This document shows, in pieces, positions 46,300 through 61,326 of a stretch of 64,000 bases of DNA. The position numbers and the translations under genes were made by a program. The notes under the pieces were generated by a model. It was not told the origin of the DNA, did no database searches, and saw only the letters and a list, made by a program, of their open reading frames with translations. How positions within the stretch are numbered: the first letter of the stretch is position 1; each line of letters starts with the position of its first letter. This stretch comes from Paralvinella palmiformis (lineage: Eukaryota > Annelida > Polychaeta > Terebellida > Alvinellidae): positions 186,001 to 250,000 of the forward strand of contig JAODUP010000156.1 of NCBI GenBank assembly GCA_025642065.1, given 5' to 3'.

Positions 46300-47570
46300 C
46301 CTTAATTGGACACAGGTCGTGTGGTTGGTGTGTTTTATATAACAATTTTAGTTGTATATATAATTCACCTTAGATGTATGTGGGAATATACTTATCTTTC
46401 CTAGGTCCAGTTATGTCCAGTCTGTACTATGATATTCAAGGCTAACTTAAGTCTCCTTGTCATTAATAAAATTAATACAGAACTGCAATTCCGCTATAAC
46501 GGTCTGCTAGAGCGCGATGTAAATTGTTATAATAGTGACGAGTAGGTCATAGAATTTATTGGATGTGTATGTTTATAAGGTACTTGACCCTCCAGCAAAT
46601 ATCACAAGGCATATTATGCTGCGGTTGAGAAAGTTCCGTTTTCTATGCGTGGAGACTGTATGTTTCCAGGTCCATGCGTTCTAAGAAAAGTTTATCTAAA
46701 GCTGTATATTCCGTGCACTATTTGCGTCTTTGGAGGCACGCCGTTTAAGTGTTTGGCCTGGTTATCCAGCATTTAGATGACTGTAGCAGGCACAGTATGC
46801 TCTTAAAGCATTATAAGTACTCCTGACTCAGGAATAGAAACACTGCATCGCATCTCGAGAGGTGACATTGGACACAGCTCACGCGGTTGGTATGTTTTAT
46901 ATAACAACTTAAGTTGCATATAAAATTCACTTTGGTTGTATGTCGGAATATAATTATCTTTCCTAGGTCCAGTTATGTCCAGTGTGTACTATTACATTCA
47001 AGATTAGCTCTAACCTGCTTGCCATAAATAACATTTAAGAACTACAATAGTTAGAATAGCAGAAATTAGGTCAGGTTTGAAAATGATAACATAGTTCAAA
47101 CAGTATCGAAGCTATGACGCGCTAATACGGTCTGCTTCAGCGCAGATGTCAGTCTTTTAATAGCAATTAAGCTAAACAGTTTTAATAGTAGTCGCTTCGT
47201 GACGCCTGCCTGTTGTAAAAACTGATCTTTGAAGACATTGACAATTCGGTTATATAGTTTATATAGTATTGCTTTGAAGAAAGATACAGCAATTGAAAAA
47301 TAGCTATAAATAGGGCTGGTTAGATAATTAAGCTAAACATTCTTACTACTTCCGTGATTTGACTTGGGTGTTTTACACCCAACTCCACGGCTGTAGGTGA
47401 TTCGTATTTTGATTTTGCTTGGCGGCTTAGGGACTGGTGAGACATTACACATTTCTCAGCAAGAAAAGTCGTCACTCTGGATTCAGTCCCCAGAAGAAAC
47501 GTCCAGAGTTAGAATTCACGGTTCGAGATTCTCTGTGCCTGTGCCTTATTATACACAGCTAACAAAAACA
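46300..47570 (+). repeat. dispersed repeat family R1, copy 1
   Basis: A segment of about 180 bp (GGACACAG, GGTTGGTGTGTTTTATATAAC, GTCCAGTTATGTCCAG) occurs at 46309-46480 and again in direct orientation at 46869-47000. Between them is a middle part with GTGCACTATTTGCGTCTTTGG. The block at 47430-47560 (TTTCTCAGCA, CACTCTGGATTCA) recurs at 54045-54110. A related copy lies at 60418-61055. Confidence 0.75.
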
Positions 47571-48600
47571 CACACACACATATGCTAGGAACGTATAAGG
47601 ACTTATTGTTTTTGTTATAAACACATAACATTCGAAAGATTGTGTGACGTATGTCCTAATATAACCGTTTGGACAATAGGCTAGGAATAGATTTAGACAT
47701 GAGTCAATCTCAATCATCCAAATATATTTGCCACCTAAAAACACCCATGAACTAATAAATGTCATATTTGTGGAATTCGTGGATGATAGCAAAATTGAAC
47801 TTGATCTAATTACAGGAGATTTCAAATTAGAGTTGTATCACTTAAATTAATGTATAAGTGACTGTTTTGTTGCTTTGATACACTTTTAATAAAGTGTGTA
47901 ATATCTTGATGTATCAATTGTAGAGCCATACATCAACTTAAGTTGGTGATGCCTGAATTCGATTCGCTATTTTCTTCAAATACCTAACATTCCGTCTTGT
48001 CTTTTTAGATTAATAAGTTTTTGATTCTATTGGGATATCTTAGCTTAGCCTACATGGTGGTCGATTATTGTTGCAATTAATATATCGGGTTTTTAAAACT
48101 TGTATTTGACACTCTTTTCTAGACCAGCCATTCATTCTTTATAGAAATATTGATTATATCTGAGAGTGAGTACTCGATGTATTGTTTGCGACGTTTAGTG
48201 TCAACATATTCACTCATACACTAATCATAATATGAGTATTATTTTGCATATAACTACAAATCCCAATTAAGCTGGTATCCTTTGTCGAACGTGACCTAAA
48301 ATTGGCTTATGGTATTTCTAAACAAATATTTAGTAAAGTTAAATAATATAAAAAAATCATTATTATGGAAATTCATTTACGATATAATTTCAAATCTTGA
48401 AATATGTGGTACTAATCCTTCTGATATGATGGATGTGATCATTATATTCTTTTTTCTGATCTTAACATTTTAAGTTTTGTTAGATAAAGTGGTTGAATAA
48501 ATTTGTTAAAATTTGTTTTTGTTCGTGGAGACGATTTAATAACACTCGATCAGCTTTCAATTTAAGAAAACTTTATTTACTCCACATGGTTGTTGATGAC
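47571..48600. other. AT-rich region, no gene seen
   Basis: Nothing recognised beyond a short CA run at 47569-47580. Confidence 0.4.
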
Positions 48601-48629
48601 TTAGCTACTGATAGTCATCATGATTACTA

Positions 48630-48658
48630 TTATCGTCGTCATCATCATCATCATCAAG

Positions 48659-48699
<41 letters not shown>

Positions 48700-48873
48700 T
48701 GAAGTAGCAGTAGAACTTGCAATTTTAGTAGTAGTAGTAGTAGTAATGTCAGAAGTAGAAGTAATAGTAGTAATAATAGTAGCATAAATAGTAGTAGTAG
48801 TAGTAATAGTAGTTGTTGTTGTTGTAATTATTGTAGTAGTAGTGGTATATAGAAGAAGTAGAAGAAATAACAT
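48630..48873. repeat. (ATC)n, (ATT)n and (AGT)n trinucleotide arrays
   Basis: ATC units and ATT units (48658-48698) are followed by AGT/GTA-type repeats with interruptions to 48873. Confidence 0.95.
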
Positions 48874-50585
48874 AAGAAAAAAGTAATTAAGTGAGATCGT
48901 AATGTTATCTTGAAAATAAGGATGAATATATTAAATGAATATAAAAAGATTAAAACCTGGCTGGGGAAATATTGACCTCTGAAGCAGAACATTTTATATT
49001 AAAAAGGTTCCAATAGTATCTATGATACCAAATGTATCAATACTATGTTCGGGTTGGTACCAAAAGTATTTAAATTGTCCACCAGCAGTTTAAAGAATAT
49101 CTGTTCAGACCTGCTCCAGATCAATCTCCAGCTAATCTCAAGACTTAATATTTTCGTTCATTTACGATTACAAAAGGCACTGATATTATTCATCATAACC
49201 GTATAATGTTTTTGCTTCCATAACACAAGCAAACTAACGAAGATATACGTAAATAAGTGACTATAAGTGTTATTATTGTAATACGCGTTTTCTTAAAACC
49301 TTTTATCGTAAATAAAACAAATATGACTTTTCCCAAAAATTGTTTATAGAACAATCAGAACAATTTGGAATACTTACGATGTAATGGCTACGAAATTTGT
49401 TGGAGTCATCAATGTTTGTAGGTCTTGGGTTTCTCTTAAATCCTCTACCTGTCCTAAACCAATGGTCGTTGTTTTGCTTTTGTGTATAAGGGAATTATTT
49501 TCAATTTATCAATTACCACTTGTTATAGTATTTTCCACTCTGATCCGACATCACATATTCCTAATGCATTATGGTGTTTGAATATTCTGTTAAATTCTTA
49601 AGCCATTGATAGTTTATTGTCATATTATTCTACTACATACAGTTAAAGTATTCTTCTTAGCAAAGACCCCTTGTTATGGCTAATTACTCATATACCTGGC
49701 TGATCTTCATTGAATATTATTAAATCCTCATTTCAGAGTATATACGGGTTGGATACTTCGCATCTATACAGCTCTTGTTGACAAGCCTTTTGACAGCATC
49801 GTGTTGTTTTTAATAACAACACTAAGAAAACTCTTCTTACAAATGGTAGGATACTAAAATATAAAAAACAGTGTCAAGTAATGAAGGCTTAACAAAAACA
49901 GTGTTCGATCAAAGAAACAGTGTAACTAGCAAATCAAACAAAGACGGACCAGAGATGGAACTGTTTATATTAAACTAACTGAAGTTACATGACATCCGGT
50001 TCTAGTCACAATTTAATATTATCAGATACTTTGAACACACAGCTTTTAAATATTCCAAATTATTCATTTATGTATCGGGTTAGTTGATTTCATATGATAA
50101 TCAATTTAAATGAAATATATCGATTATGTAATGTCAACTTCAATGTCATATATATTAATTGTAAGTATCTAATTCAATCTACCAATCTACGTCATCAATA
50201 TAAGTGCCCAAATATTCTTGAATAAAGCTGTCGTTACAGCGTTTATATTAATAGGTAGTTACATGAATCGGGGTTGGTTCATATGTGTAATTATGTTTGT
50301 GCATAATAATGATGTGTGTGCTGTCACTATATCACAGCCACATCAGCGTACAGCTTATTCATATTATATAGTATTCATGTTATTCAGTAATATCTCACGC
50401 TTTATGTGTTATTTATAAACCAGTTATATTACTATATTTGAAGATTATCATCATTCATATTTAAATTTAGTAGCATGTGTCATTTTTAGTTTATATCGTT
50501 TTTGTTCATCCGTGTACAATTGTAGTGACATCGTTCTGCGTCTATCTTTATCTTGCGATATACTTGGCTGATCAAAGGAATATAT
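48874..50585. other. AT-rich region, no gene seen
   Basis: Small open frames (49384-49581, 50218-50418) lack motif or splice support. Confidence 0.4.
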
Positions 50586-50779
50586 GGGCGCCTCCGTGGT
50601 CTAGCGGTAGCGTGCTGGACCACAGATCACTACCACCCGTGTTGAAATCCCGGCGTGGGCATATCTGAAGGTTGTTTCGTCTTTGACTTCGCCTCATTAC
50701 CTTTGTAGGTCGCTCGGCCCATTTAGCCTATCTCGTGCACAAAAGTGGCCGTAAAACATAAATCATCATCATCATCGTC
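50586..50779 (+). repeat. tRNA-derived SINE, family 1 (best copy)
   Basis: The head GGGCGCCTCCGTGGTCTAGCGGTAGCG (in two runs, 50586-50612) has a good A-box. The B-box is slightly changed (GTTGAAATCCC). The body matches 2204-2391. It ends in (ATC)n at 50762-50777. Confidence 0.88.
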
Positions 50780-51049
50780 ATTATCATAGGAATATAGTTA
50801 TACTGGCAGACTGTCACTTCAAGTAACCAATACTATAAAGCATCTTAGTTCGGCGGTTGAGTTTGGGAATTGTTATTCGATTTTGACATAGCCAATATTA
50901 TAAATATTAGACATAATATTTCGAAATAAACCCTGGTAATTTAGGGTGATATTTGGTTCTCGAAGTTCGAAAACTTGGACTAATTATACTGAGTAATCTC
51001 TAGATTCAATTCAAGATATTTGTATGAATCAGGCCTTTCAAATTTTTGA

Positions 51050-52450
51050 TATAGTTAAGAATCCCTACTCAGTTGTAATGACTGCGACTAATGTGAACAT
51101 GAACAGTACTCCGAAAAAAGGATTTACACAACTTAACTTCTTACTTTCATCTGAGCTGCCACGGTGTATCAACAAACTGGGATTGATTTCATGACTTACT
51201 TAATCAAATTCAAAATGAAATAGTGAAAACATTAATTGTGTCAAAAAAAAACATTTGGCCTTATCTGGATATCATAACAATCGTCTTTGACTACTTACGA
51301 CAACCCTGTGAAACAAACCTTTTATGGCATACGTGGAATTTAAAAATAAATGGATTGTATATTATTTCCCGAGCAGGAATAATCTTATTGATCTCGAAAA
51401 CAAGAAATCTAATAGGCAAAAGAGATAATAAGGCGTAACTCAAGGATTGATCTTGGACAACTACTTTATCTAATATATGTACATTATAGTGCACACTGGG
51501 AAATATTATCTTCTGTAATTATGTCATATCCCTGAATTTATCTGATTACACTACAGACAATTTATTCCCAAATGGAAACATAGTGGTAAATAAATCATTC
51601 AATTGGTTCTGTGCTAATAGACTATCTTTAAATTCAAGTTTTAAAAATCTCAAATATTTGCTTAAAACTTTCACTTGAACATAAACTAGACCCTATCGAA
51701 ATACTGTTAACTCATAGACGATGAAAGGTACATAACAAATCTATAAAATTCTTTGTCTCAATCTAGATGACGTACTATCCTGAAAAGCCACCCAAATCAA
51801 ATATATAAGATGTCTTATGCCATCTTCCTAATTAAGCAAACCAAACGTGTTCTAGCCGTAAACAGTCTAAACACTTAGACTATTACATTACCGCCACCTT
51901 CCAAATGGAATATTGGCTTAGAGGAGTGCTACATCCTCCTACCTTCATAAAAGCGATAATGTGCTGAAACGTTTCAAAAGAATTACGAATAGAACAAATT
52001 ATAACAGTTTCACTAAATCACTATTTAAAACATAACTGCTATCTAGAAATCAAATGATCTTTATGCTTCCCAAGTAACGCTTTTTATGCAAGTTTATTTA
52101 TCAAATATATGACCTATGTCCTTTATTAAAACCCGTACGTTTAACTATAAATTGCAGGAAGATCACCAGACCAGACAATCTAAGCAAATATACACTGGAT
52201 GATGTTACTCCACTTTTGTTTGCTGCTCTAGCCATTACCCTTTATATGGAATAGGCGGTGTAATAGTAAATCAAATGTTTCTTCCCTAAAAGAAATTTCA
52301 ATAAATAATTTAATCATTTCATATGATCCTCATATTATAATTCAGTTAATTGATCTAAAAGATGACGCAGATATTATTTTGGAAACTAGATTATTTAAAA
52401 AAATTACTGGTATTAAAGAGTTCGTTATCAGACCAAAACATTAAACTTAT
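51050..52450 (+). pseudogene. decayed LINE reverse transcriptase
   Basis: Plus-strand reading in several frames gives the landmarks of jockey/CR1-type RT in order: an F(D)..DHV.L..KL-like zone near 51300, GVTQGLIL at about 51435, a region without a clear catalytic box near 51500, then NWFCANRLSLNSS at about 51605-51645 and K.KYLL. Stops and shifts occur every 20-60 codons, so it is old. Limits are approximate. Confidence 0.55.
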
Positions 52451-52599
52451 CATAACCGTATTAGTTATATAACTTGACATGGCTGTACTATAAAAGTGTT
52501 ATAGTCCGATTATCCTGTTGCTCTTCTTTTGATGCATCCGGGACCGTTTATTTCAGCTTATAATTTTTTTTTTATTTCAGGGTAAAAATGCAATTTTGA

Positions 52600-52920
52600 A
52601 TACGTGGCAAGTTCGGTGGAGTAAACCTTGCTAGAAAACTCAAAACCGCCCAGCTACATACTACTTCAGGCACCCGTGTCTGAGCTAAATTGACTAGGTG
52701 ATTGTATGATTTGTGTCTGTGCCTCCACCTTACCCCTTTAAACCCCTGACATATTAAAATTGGCTCCATAATCACGTTCACCGATAAATAATATTTGGAA
52801 TTGGAGTTTTACCTACATTTCTTTGAGGATCATTGCATAGCTCTTGGTAGCAATGGCTTTTACTAAAACTAACTATTATTACTAAGTTCTTTGCTAGTAA
52901 AGGGTTTTACTAAAACTAAC

Positions 52921-52984
<64 letters not shown>

Positions 52985-53008
52985 TTTCATTATTATTATT
53001 ATTATAAC
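52600..53008 (+). pseudogene. decayed LINE 3' end with (ATT)n tail
   Basis: Degenerate coding end (APVSELN, GDCMICVCAST, then a damaged TLW..LP-like segment) in the order seen intact at 40940-41100. It ends with an ATT array at 52922-53008. A 40-bp direct duplication (TTTTACTAAAACTAACTATTATTA) stands just before the array. Confidence 0.55.
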
Positions 53009-53329
53009 TACTCCAACTACTATTATTAATTTGTGTTTTATCGATATGTATTGCTAGCAAGTCAATCCACTTACACATATCTAGGCATGAAAGTTCCTTG
53101 CTATGGATTCAGTCGCTATCATGAATTAAGGAAAGTTTGAATTTGCGATTATAAATTCTTTGTGGCAGAAGCCAATTCAAACCTGCTAAAACAAGGCTTT
53201 TAAGATAATTTTGCTTATAATATTTAATACAATAAATGGCTAGTAACCAGTAAGTAATATAAGCTTTTTGAATTTAAATGCTTGCCATACTATGACTCTA
53301 AGGCAATTATCTAAAGTCACTTTTTGCTG

Positions 53330-54130
53330 TGGCTGATAAGTTATTTTTCTGGGTGTCGGCAGTGTATAGTTCCAGGTCCTCGTATTCTAAGATAACATTT
53401 AATTTACATACCTATTTTATTGCACTATTCGTGTCTTTGGAGAACGCCGTTCAGGTCCTTTCCCTGGTAATCCAGTATTTCGATTCTAGAGTAGAGTTAG
53501 TACGCTCTAACGGAGCCGAATCAGCCACAGAAACGCTATTTCGTATTTTGTGCAATGACATTGAAATCAACCCCAAGGGTTTGGGTGTTTGCTATGACAA
53601 CATTAAATGCATATAAGATTCAGATTAGTAAAAAGTTGGAATAGCTTCATCTTCACTCGGTGATTTTATATTCAACATGTACTGTGTCTCATTCGGGATT
53701 AGCTTTGGTCTGCCTTACATTAATAAGAATAAACGCCTTTATTTTAACTATGTAGATATTAGGTTATGACGCTAGAGTGACATGCTTACCACAAATGTTA
53801 AATTTGCCATAGTAATTAAGGTTTCGGTTTAATAATGGTCGTTTCATGACAGTTGCCCGTTGCACAAACTGATCACTGAAGGATGTTGCAATGAAAAAAA
53901 CAAGTTTGTGATTAGTTGCTTTTAGGAAAAACACAATAACTGAAAAGTGATCCCAAGATAGGGTGATTTAAGCTATTAACTAAATTAATGGTGATCTGGT
54001 TTGTAGAGTTTAGTTTGGTAGTGATTTGGGGACTGATGATTCATTGAACATGTCTCAGCATGAAAAGTTGTTACTCTGGATTCATTCACTAAATAAAATG
54101 TTCAAAACTTAAGCTGTTAAAATCCACATT
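53330..54130 (+). repeat. dispersed repeat family R1, copy 2
   Basis: Shares TATAGTTCCAGGTCC, CACTATTCGTGTCTTTGGAG, CCTGGTAATCCAGTATTT and GTACGCTCTAA with copies 1 and 3. It also shares TCTCAGCATGAAAAGT and ACTCTGGATTCA with copy 1. The terminal direct-repeat segment is missing. The 95-codon open frame at 53329-53616 lies inside it and is probably not a gene. Confidence 0.65.
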
Positions 54131-54291
54131 AGCAATGCAATAAATTGAGGTATTCTGTTATCTATTTAGTTTATTTTGGATCATACTGGATTTAATATTT
54201 AATACTCAAAAGGTTAATGGTGAATAGTTAATATCGTGTATTGCATTTATATTTTTAGAAGGTACTAGACCATCCAACAAATATATATGTC

Positions 54292-54908
54292 TCAGGTTCG
54301 AGTAAATCATAGTATTTACTCAGGTTTGAGACGCTATTTCGTTCCAGTCCAGTAATAATCCATTGTGCAGTATTGCTACTTTGTTTTTATTTTAGTTAAA
54401 TCACTTCAGTGAGTCCATACTGACTTAGTGTACATTCTCTTTGTTATGAACAAGTTGGAATTTTTGTTAACACGCTGATGGTATATAAAAGGCTTAAATG
54501 TTCACTTGGGTTAGAGAAGAACTTCGACGCCAGACTAGTCGGACGTGTATTGATACATGGTTCATATAGGTAGGATTTATTCAGTTAATCGAACCCATTG
54601 GCATCAAATGGTATGTTTTTACGTGCTTCTGCTTTCTGTACGTAGCCTTCATGTATCCGCTTTCCTGTGGGCGTGACATATTTTTCGCGTACGAAAAGCG
54701 AATTAGCTGGTTCCCACAGGCTGATGAGTAGACCAGACACATGCTTAGGTATATGCACACATCTATCAATATGTGAAGGCAAGGACAATTTTATTTTTAG
54801 ATTAATGTATGTATAGTTGTATTTGTATTTAGATTTATAGAGGTAGGTCTCGAAGGATGTTTAGATATGTTGATGCTCTGTGCTTGTTGCCTCTTTATAT
54901 GTACCATA
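54292..54908 (-). repeat. dispersed repeat family R2, copy 2
   Basis: Starts at GGTTCGAGTAAATCATAG, lacking the first about 85 bp of copy 3. An internal deletion of about 170 bp follows CAGTTAATCGAACCC. Shared blocks include CGTCGAAG (reverse strand), TACGAAAAGCGAATTAGCTGG and CCACAGGCTGATGAGTAGAC. A TATATAAAAGGC motif lies at 54481. Confidence 0.85.
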
Positions 54909-55357
54909 AAACGCACATTGCCGTGCCAGACATCTTATCTATTTCCATCCAGATTCCTTATTACACTAATGTAGGAAAGTTATGTCGTTATTACAACATG
55001 TTTGAGCCACTAGCTTTGTTATCTATAATGTAGAATCTATATTGTTGTCCTCTTATGTGGTCTGGCGAAACCACCTATTAATTCATACAATGCTGTTTGA
55101 TGGAATTATACTCCTGGAGTCGTTTGTTACTCCGGCAGGAATCTCCATGGGTATTAAGCTGCGGACAGAGTTTTTTCCCAAATTATGAGTAATTATGGTT
55201 ACACTGATATAGGAAATTTGTTAAATGTATAGCTATTATAATCCCGACGTATCATTCGCAGTATCGGAGATCTGCCTGAAATCCGCTGTTCTCGACCATG
55301 GGTCAAATAGATCAAGTGGATAGGCGCTTTAATTTAGATCCCACCACACTTAATTGC
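54909..55357. other. spacer between two R2 copies
   Basis: No coding or repeat match recognised. Confidence 0.4.
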
Positions 55358-56167
55358 ATATACTTAGGGACGCTAAATTAGGCGTGAATGAACGTTCACT
55401 TAGCGATGAACGGAAACGTATGAGGATTAGCTGTTAGGTTCGAGTAAATCATAGTATTTACTCAGTTTTGAGACGATATTTCGTTCTAGTCCAGTAATAA
55501 TCCATTGTGCGGTATTGCTAATTTGTTTTTATTTTAGTTAAATCACTTCAGTGAGTCCATACTGTGTTAGTGTACATTCTCTTTGTTATGAACAAACTAT
55601 ACTGTTTGTTAACACGCTGAGGCTATATATAGGGCTTGAATTTTCACTTAGGTTAGAGAAGAACTTCGACGCCAGACCAGTCGGACGTGTATTGATACAT
55701 GGTTCATATAGGTAGGATTTATTCAGTTATTCGAACCCAGAATAAAGCATCTGAGGTGTCGAAATGTTTTATATACATTTTTCTTTTGACCACAGACAAT
55801 TACTGTTGAATGTAATCTGTGGTGTCAACATAGTTTATGATATGTATGTAGCAAGTCACCATTGAACCACACGCACGTGTTGTTTGTTGCGAGCTGTGGT
55901 ATCAAATGGTATGTTTTTACGTGCTTCCGCTTTTTGTGGGCGTGACATATTTGTCGCGTACGAAAAGCGAATTAGCTGGTTCCCACAGGCTGATGAGTAG
56001 ACCAGACACATGCTTAGCTATACGCACACATCTATCAATATGTGAAGGTATGGAACATTTTATTTTTAGATTAATGTATGTATAGTTGTATTTGTATTTA
56101 AATTTATGGAAGGATGTTTAGATATGTTGATGCTCTGTGCCTGTTGCCTCTTTATATGTACCCTAAA
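55358..56167 (-). repeat. dispersed repeat family R2, copy 3 (most complete)
   Basis: Covers the whole sequence of copy 1 in inverse orientation, from TTAGGGACGCTAAATTAGGC to CTTTATATGTACCCTAAAAC. Like copy 1, it ends directly in a CA and then an AT microsatellite. Confidence 0.87.
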
Positions 56168-56288
56168 ACACGCACACACACTCACACACACATACACACA
56201 CACGCACACACAAAACACACACGTACACGCATGCACACACACACACACACACACGCACACACACACACAATATATATATATATATATA

Positions 56289-56329
<41 letters not shown>
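56166..56329. repeat. (CA)n-(AT)n microsatellite
   Basis: An irregular CA run (56166-56270) is followed by AT runs to 56329. Confidence 0.96.
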
Positions 56330-56331
<2 letters not shown>

Positions 56332-56838
56332 GTTATTAATTAAATAGCGTCAGGAAAATTAAAGATTGTTAGAACATCAACATTTTCAAACTATTTCAGG
56401 TAGAAAATTGACTTTTATAAAGAACAATATGCTATTTAACCTCTGTAACTCAAGAAAGACGACTTCTAAGAAGGGCAATCTCTTTTTTCTAATGACTAAG
56501 ATAATAGGTCGGATTCACTCCAATTTTTTTACAGTAGAGCTGTTAAAAATACAATATCCTCTCTTTCTCAACAACACAACCCTATCCTTATAAGCTCGCG
56601 GTATAAAATTGTTTGCACTGAATCAGACTACTACATCAACATAAGATAAAATATGTCGAATTGTAGCTACCGTGCAAAGGAGCGTGTTTCACTATTATTG
56701 AACCGGAATTTCTTTTTGCTTAAATCCAAAAGGAAATTAATAGGGTGGAAATATTATTTCAAAGTTTATATAAGTTCTAGTTTTGTGAGAATTTATTACG
56801 TCTGATTCATATGGCAATATATTGTTAATAATAATATG

Positions 56839-56840
<2 letters not shown>
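56330..56840. other. AT-rich spacer
   Basis: The 75-codon frame at 56366-56593 contains LTFIKNNMLFNLCNSRKTT, which looks somewhat protein-like. I recognise no family and see no continuation. Confidence 0.35.
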
Positions 56841-59369
<2,529 letters not shown>

Positions 59370-59995
59370 ATGTTGTTAAAAACATACCATTTGTTAAAAA
59401 CAGGAATGACATACTCTCGGATAAGGATAACTACAGGTCAATTGCTTTAGCTTCTGTGTTATGATAAATATGTGAAACAAATTTGCTTACAAGGTGTGAA
59501 GAATTTCTTTGAGCGTCGGATTACCAATTTGGTTTTTAAATGAAGTCATTCTGCTGATTGTGTCTTTACCTCCATAAAGAACGCATTGCAATTTGAACAT
59601 TGCAACATGACACCTCTGTATTTGTGACATTTGTAGATGTATCTAAGGCTTTCGGCCATGCACATCAATTTACGTTATTTAATAAACTGTTAATCAAAGA
59701 TTTGCCAATATATTTCATCCGTGTTATACCTTTTTGGTATCAACGCTAAAATGTGTCATCGAAATGGGAAAATGGGACCTCCACTACTTTTACTGTTATT
59801 AATGGTGTCAAGCAAGGTGGTATACTGTCACCACATCTCTTTAATATATATACTGATGATTTGAGCATGACTTCATCAAAAAGTTATATTGGTTGCCGTT
59901 TAGGTGGAAAACATATTAACCATATTGCATATTGCATATGCCAATGATTTACCCTGTGAATTGCCGAATAATATTTTAAATTTCTTAACAAATAT
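59370..59995 (+). pseudogene. LINE reverse-transcriptase fragment
   Basis: Order of landmarks: NDILSDKDNYRSIALASVL (about 59405-59462), FVDVSKAF (about 59630), then the open frame 59753-59947 with VINGVKQGGILSPHLFNIYT. In a shifted frame at about 59928-59950, AYANDLPCEL stands where YADD is normal, so the second Asp is Asn. The shift coincides with a repeated GCATATT. This is a CR1/Nimb/Rex-like non-LTR RT; the exact clade is open. Truncated at both ends and inactive. Confidence 0.75.
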
Positions 59996-60333
59996 TGTTC
60001 TGATCACAAAAGTATACATAAAAGCAAGACAGGTTTGACCATGTTATTAAAACTTAAAAACTTATGTTCATAATTGTAGATAAACATGTATTAAAATAGA
60101 AACCTGCAATAGTAAATATAATATGAAAAGACAACTTTGTAAATTCAATGCTATCACGGTCCGCCTATTTAATTCATACCTGTACTAACCTGTACTCTAA
60201 ACAATTCTGGTATGATTGTTCTGTAGCCTGTATGGAAAAAAGATATGTTTCCTATAATAATAACCCTTGGCGACTTATGAAACTTGATAAATATTGTAGC
60301 GCAAGTGGAATATTTGTTTACTATGGCATAATG

Positions 60334-60337
<4 letters not shown>
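59996..60337. other. non-coding spacer
   Basis: No feature recognised. Confidence 0.4.

Positions 60338-60397
<60 letters not shown>
60338..60397. repeat. (AT)n microsatellite
   Basis: About 60 bp of TA alternation. Confidence 0.98.
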
Positions 60398-60400
<3 letters not shown>

Positions 60401-60417
60401 TAGGTAATAAACATGAT

Positions 60418-61055
60418 CGCATCTCGAGCGGTGGCATTGGACACAGCTCGTGTGGTTGGTGTGTTTTATATAACAAGTTTAGTTGTATATATAATTCACC
60501 TTAGTTGTTTGTGGGAATAGAATTATCTTTTCTGGGTCCAGTTATGTCCAGTCTGTACTATGACATTCAAGGCTAACTTTAGTCTCCTTGTCATTAATAA
60601 AACCCTATATTATAATTATAGTTTGTATAGCAGACATTAGGTCTGATTTGAAAATGTTAATATATAGAACGGCAATTCCGCCATAACGGTCTGCTAAAGC
60701 GCCGATGTAAATTGTTATAATAGTGACGAGTAGGTCATAGTATTTATTGGATTTGTATGTTTATGAGGTATTTGACCCTCCAGTAAATATCACAAGGCAT
60801 ATTATGCTGCGGTTGAGAAAGTTCCGTTTTCTATGCGTGGAGACCATATTTCCCGGTCCCTGCATTCAAGAAAAGTTGATCTAGAGCTATATATTCCGTG
60901 CACTATTTGCGTCTTTGGAGGCACGCCGTTTAGATGTTTGGCCTGGTTATCCAGCATTTAAATGACTGTAGCAGACACAGTACGCTCTTAAAGCATGTAC
61001 TCCTGACTCAGGAATAGAAACACTGCATCGCATCTCGAGCGGTGGCATTGGACAC
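60418..61055 (+). repeat. dispersed repeat family R1, copy 3
   Basis: Begins CGCATCTCGAGCGGTGGCAT and repeats this same sequence at 61029-61048, so a direct repeat bounds the unit, as in copy 1. The internal order matches 46309-46870 with high identity (CATAACGGTCTGCTA, GTGACGAGTAGGTCATAG, TATTATGCTGCGGTTGAG). Confidence 0.8.
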
Positions 61056-61326
61056 AGTTCACGCGGTTGGTGTGTTTTATATAACAACTTTAGTTTGGTT
61101 GTATGTGGGAATAGAATTATCTTACTTAGGTCCAGTGTCCAATGCCACCGCTCGAGATGCGATGCAGGGTTACTATTCTTGAGTCAGGAGTACATATAAT
61201 GCTTTAAGAGCGTACTGTGCCTGCCACAGTCATTTAAATGCTGGATAACCTAAATAACTAAACACCTAAGCAGCGTGCCTCCAACGACACAAATAGTGCA
61301 CGGAATATACAGGTCCAGATCAACTT
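60873..61326. repeat. foldback: inverted repeat arms of about 185 bp
   Basis: The left arm 60873-61055 and right arm 61135-61326 are reverse complements at roughly 90%, separated by a 79-bp loop. The arms are the R1 segment running from AAGTTGATC to TTGGACAC. The right arm has small insertions (for example around 61195). Confidence 0.88.

Noticed and set aside
53329..53616. 95-codon open frame as a gene
   Set aside because: It lies within dispersed repeat R1, and other R1 copies do not keep the frame open.
54720..54745. Hammerhead ribozyme core (CTGATGA) in R2
   Set aside because: CTGATGAGTAG is present, but no GAAAC element or stem II pairing follows.
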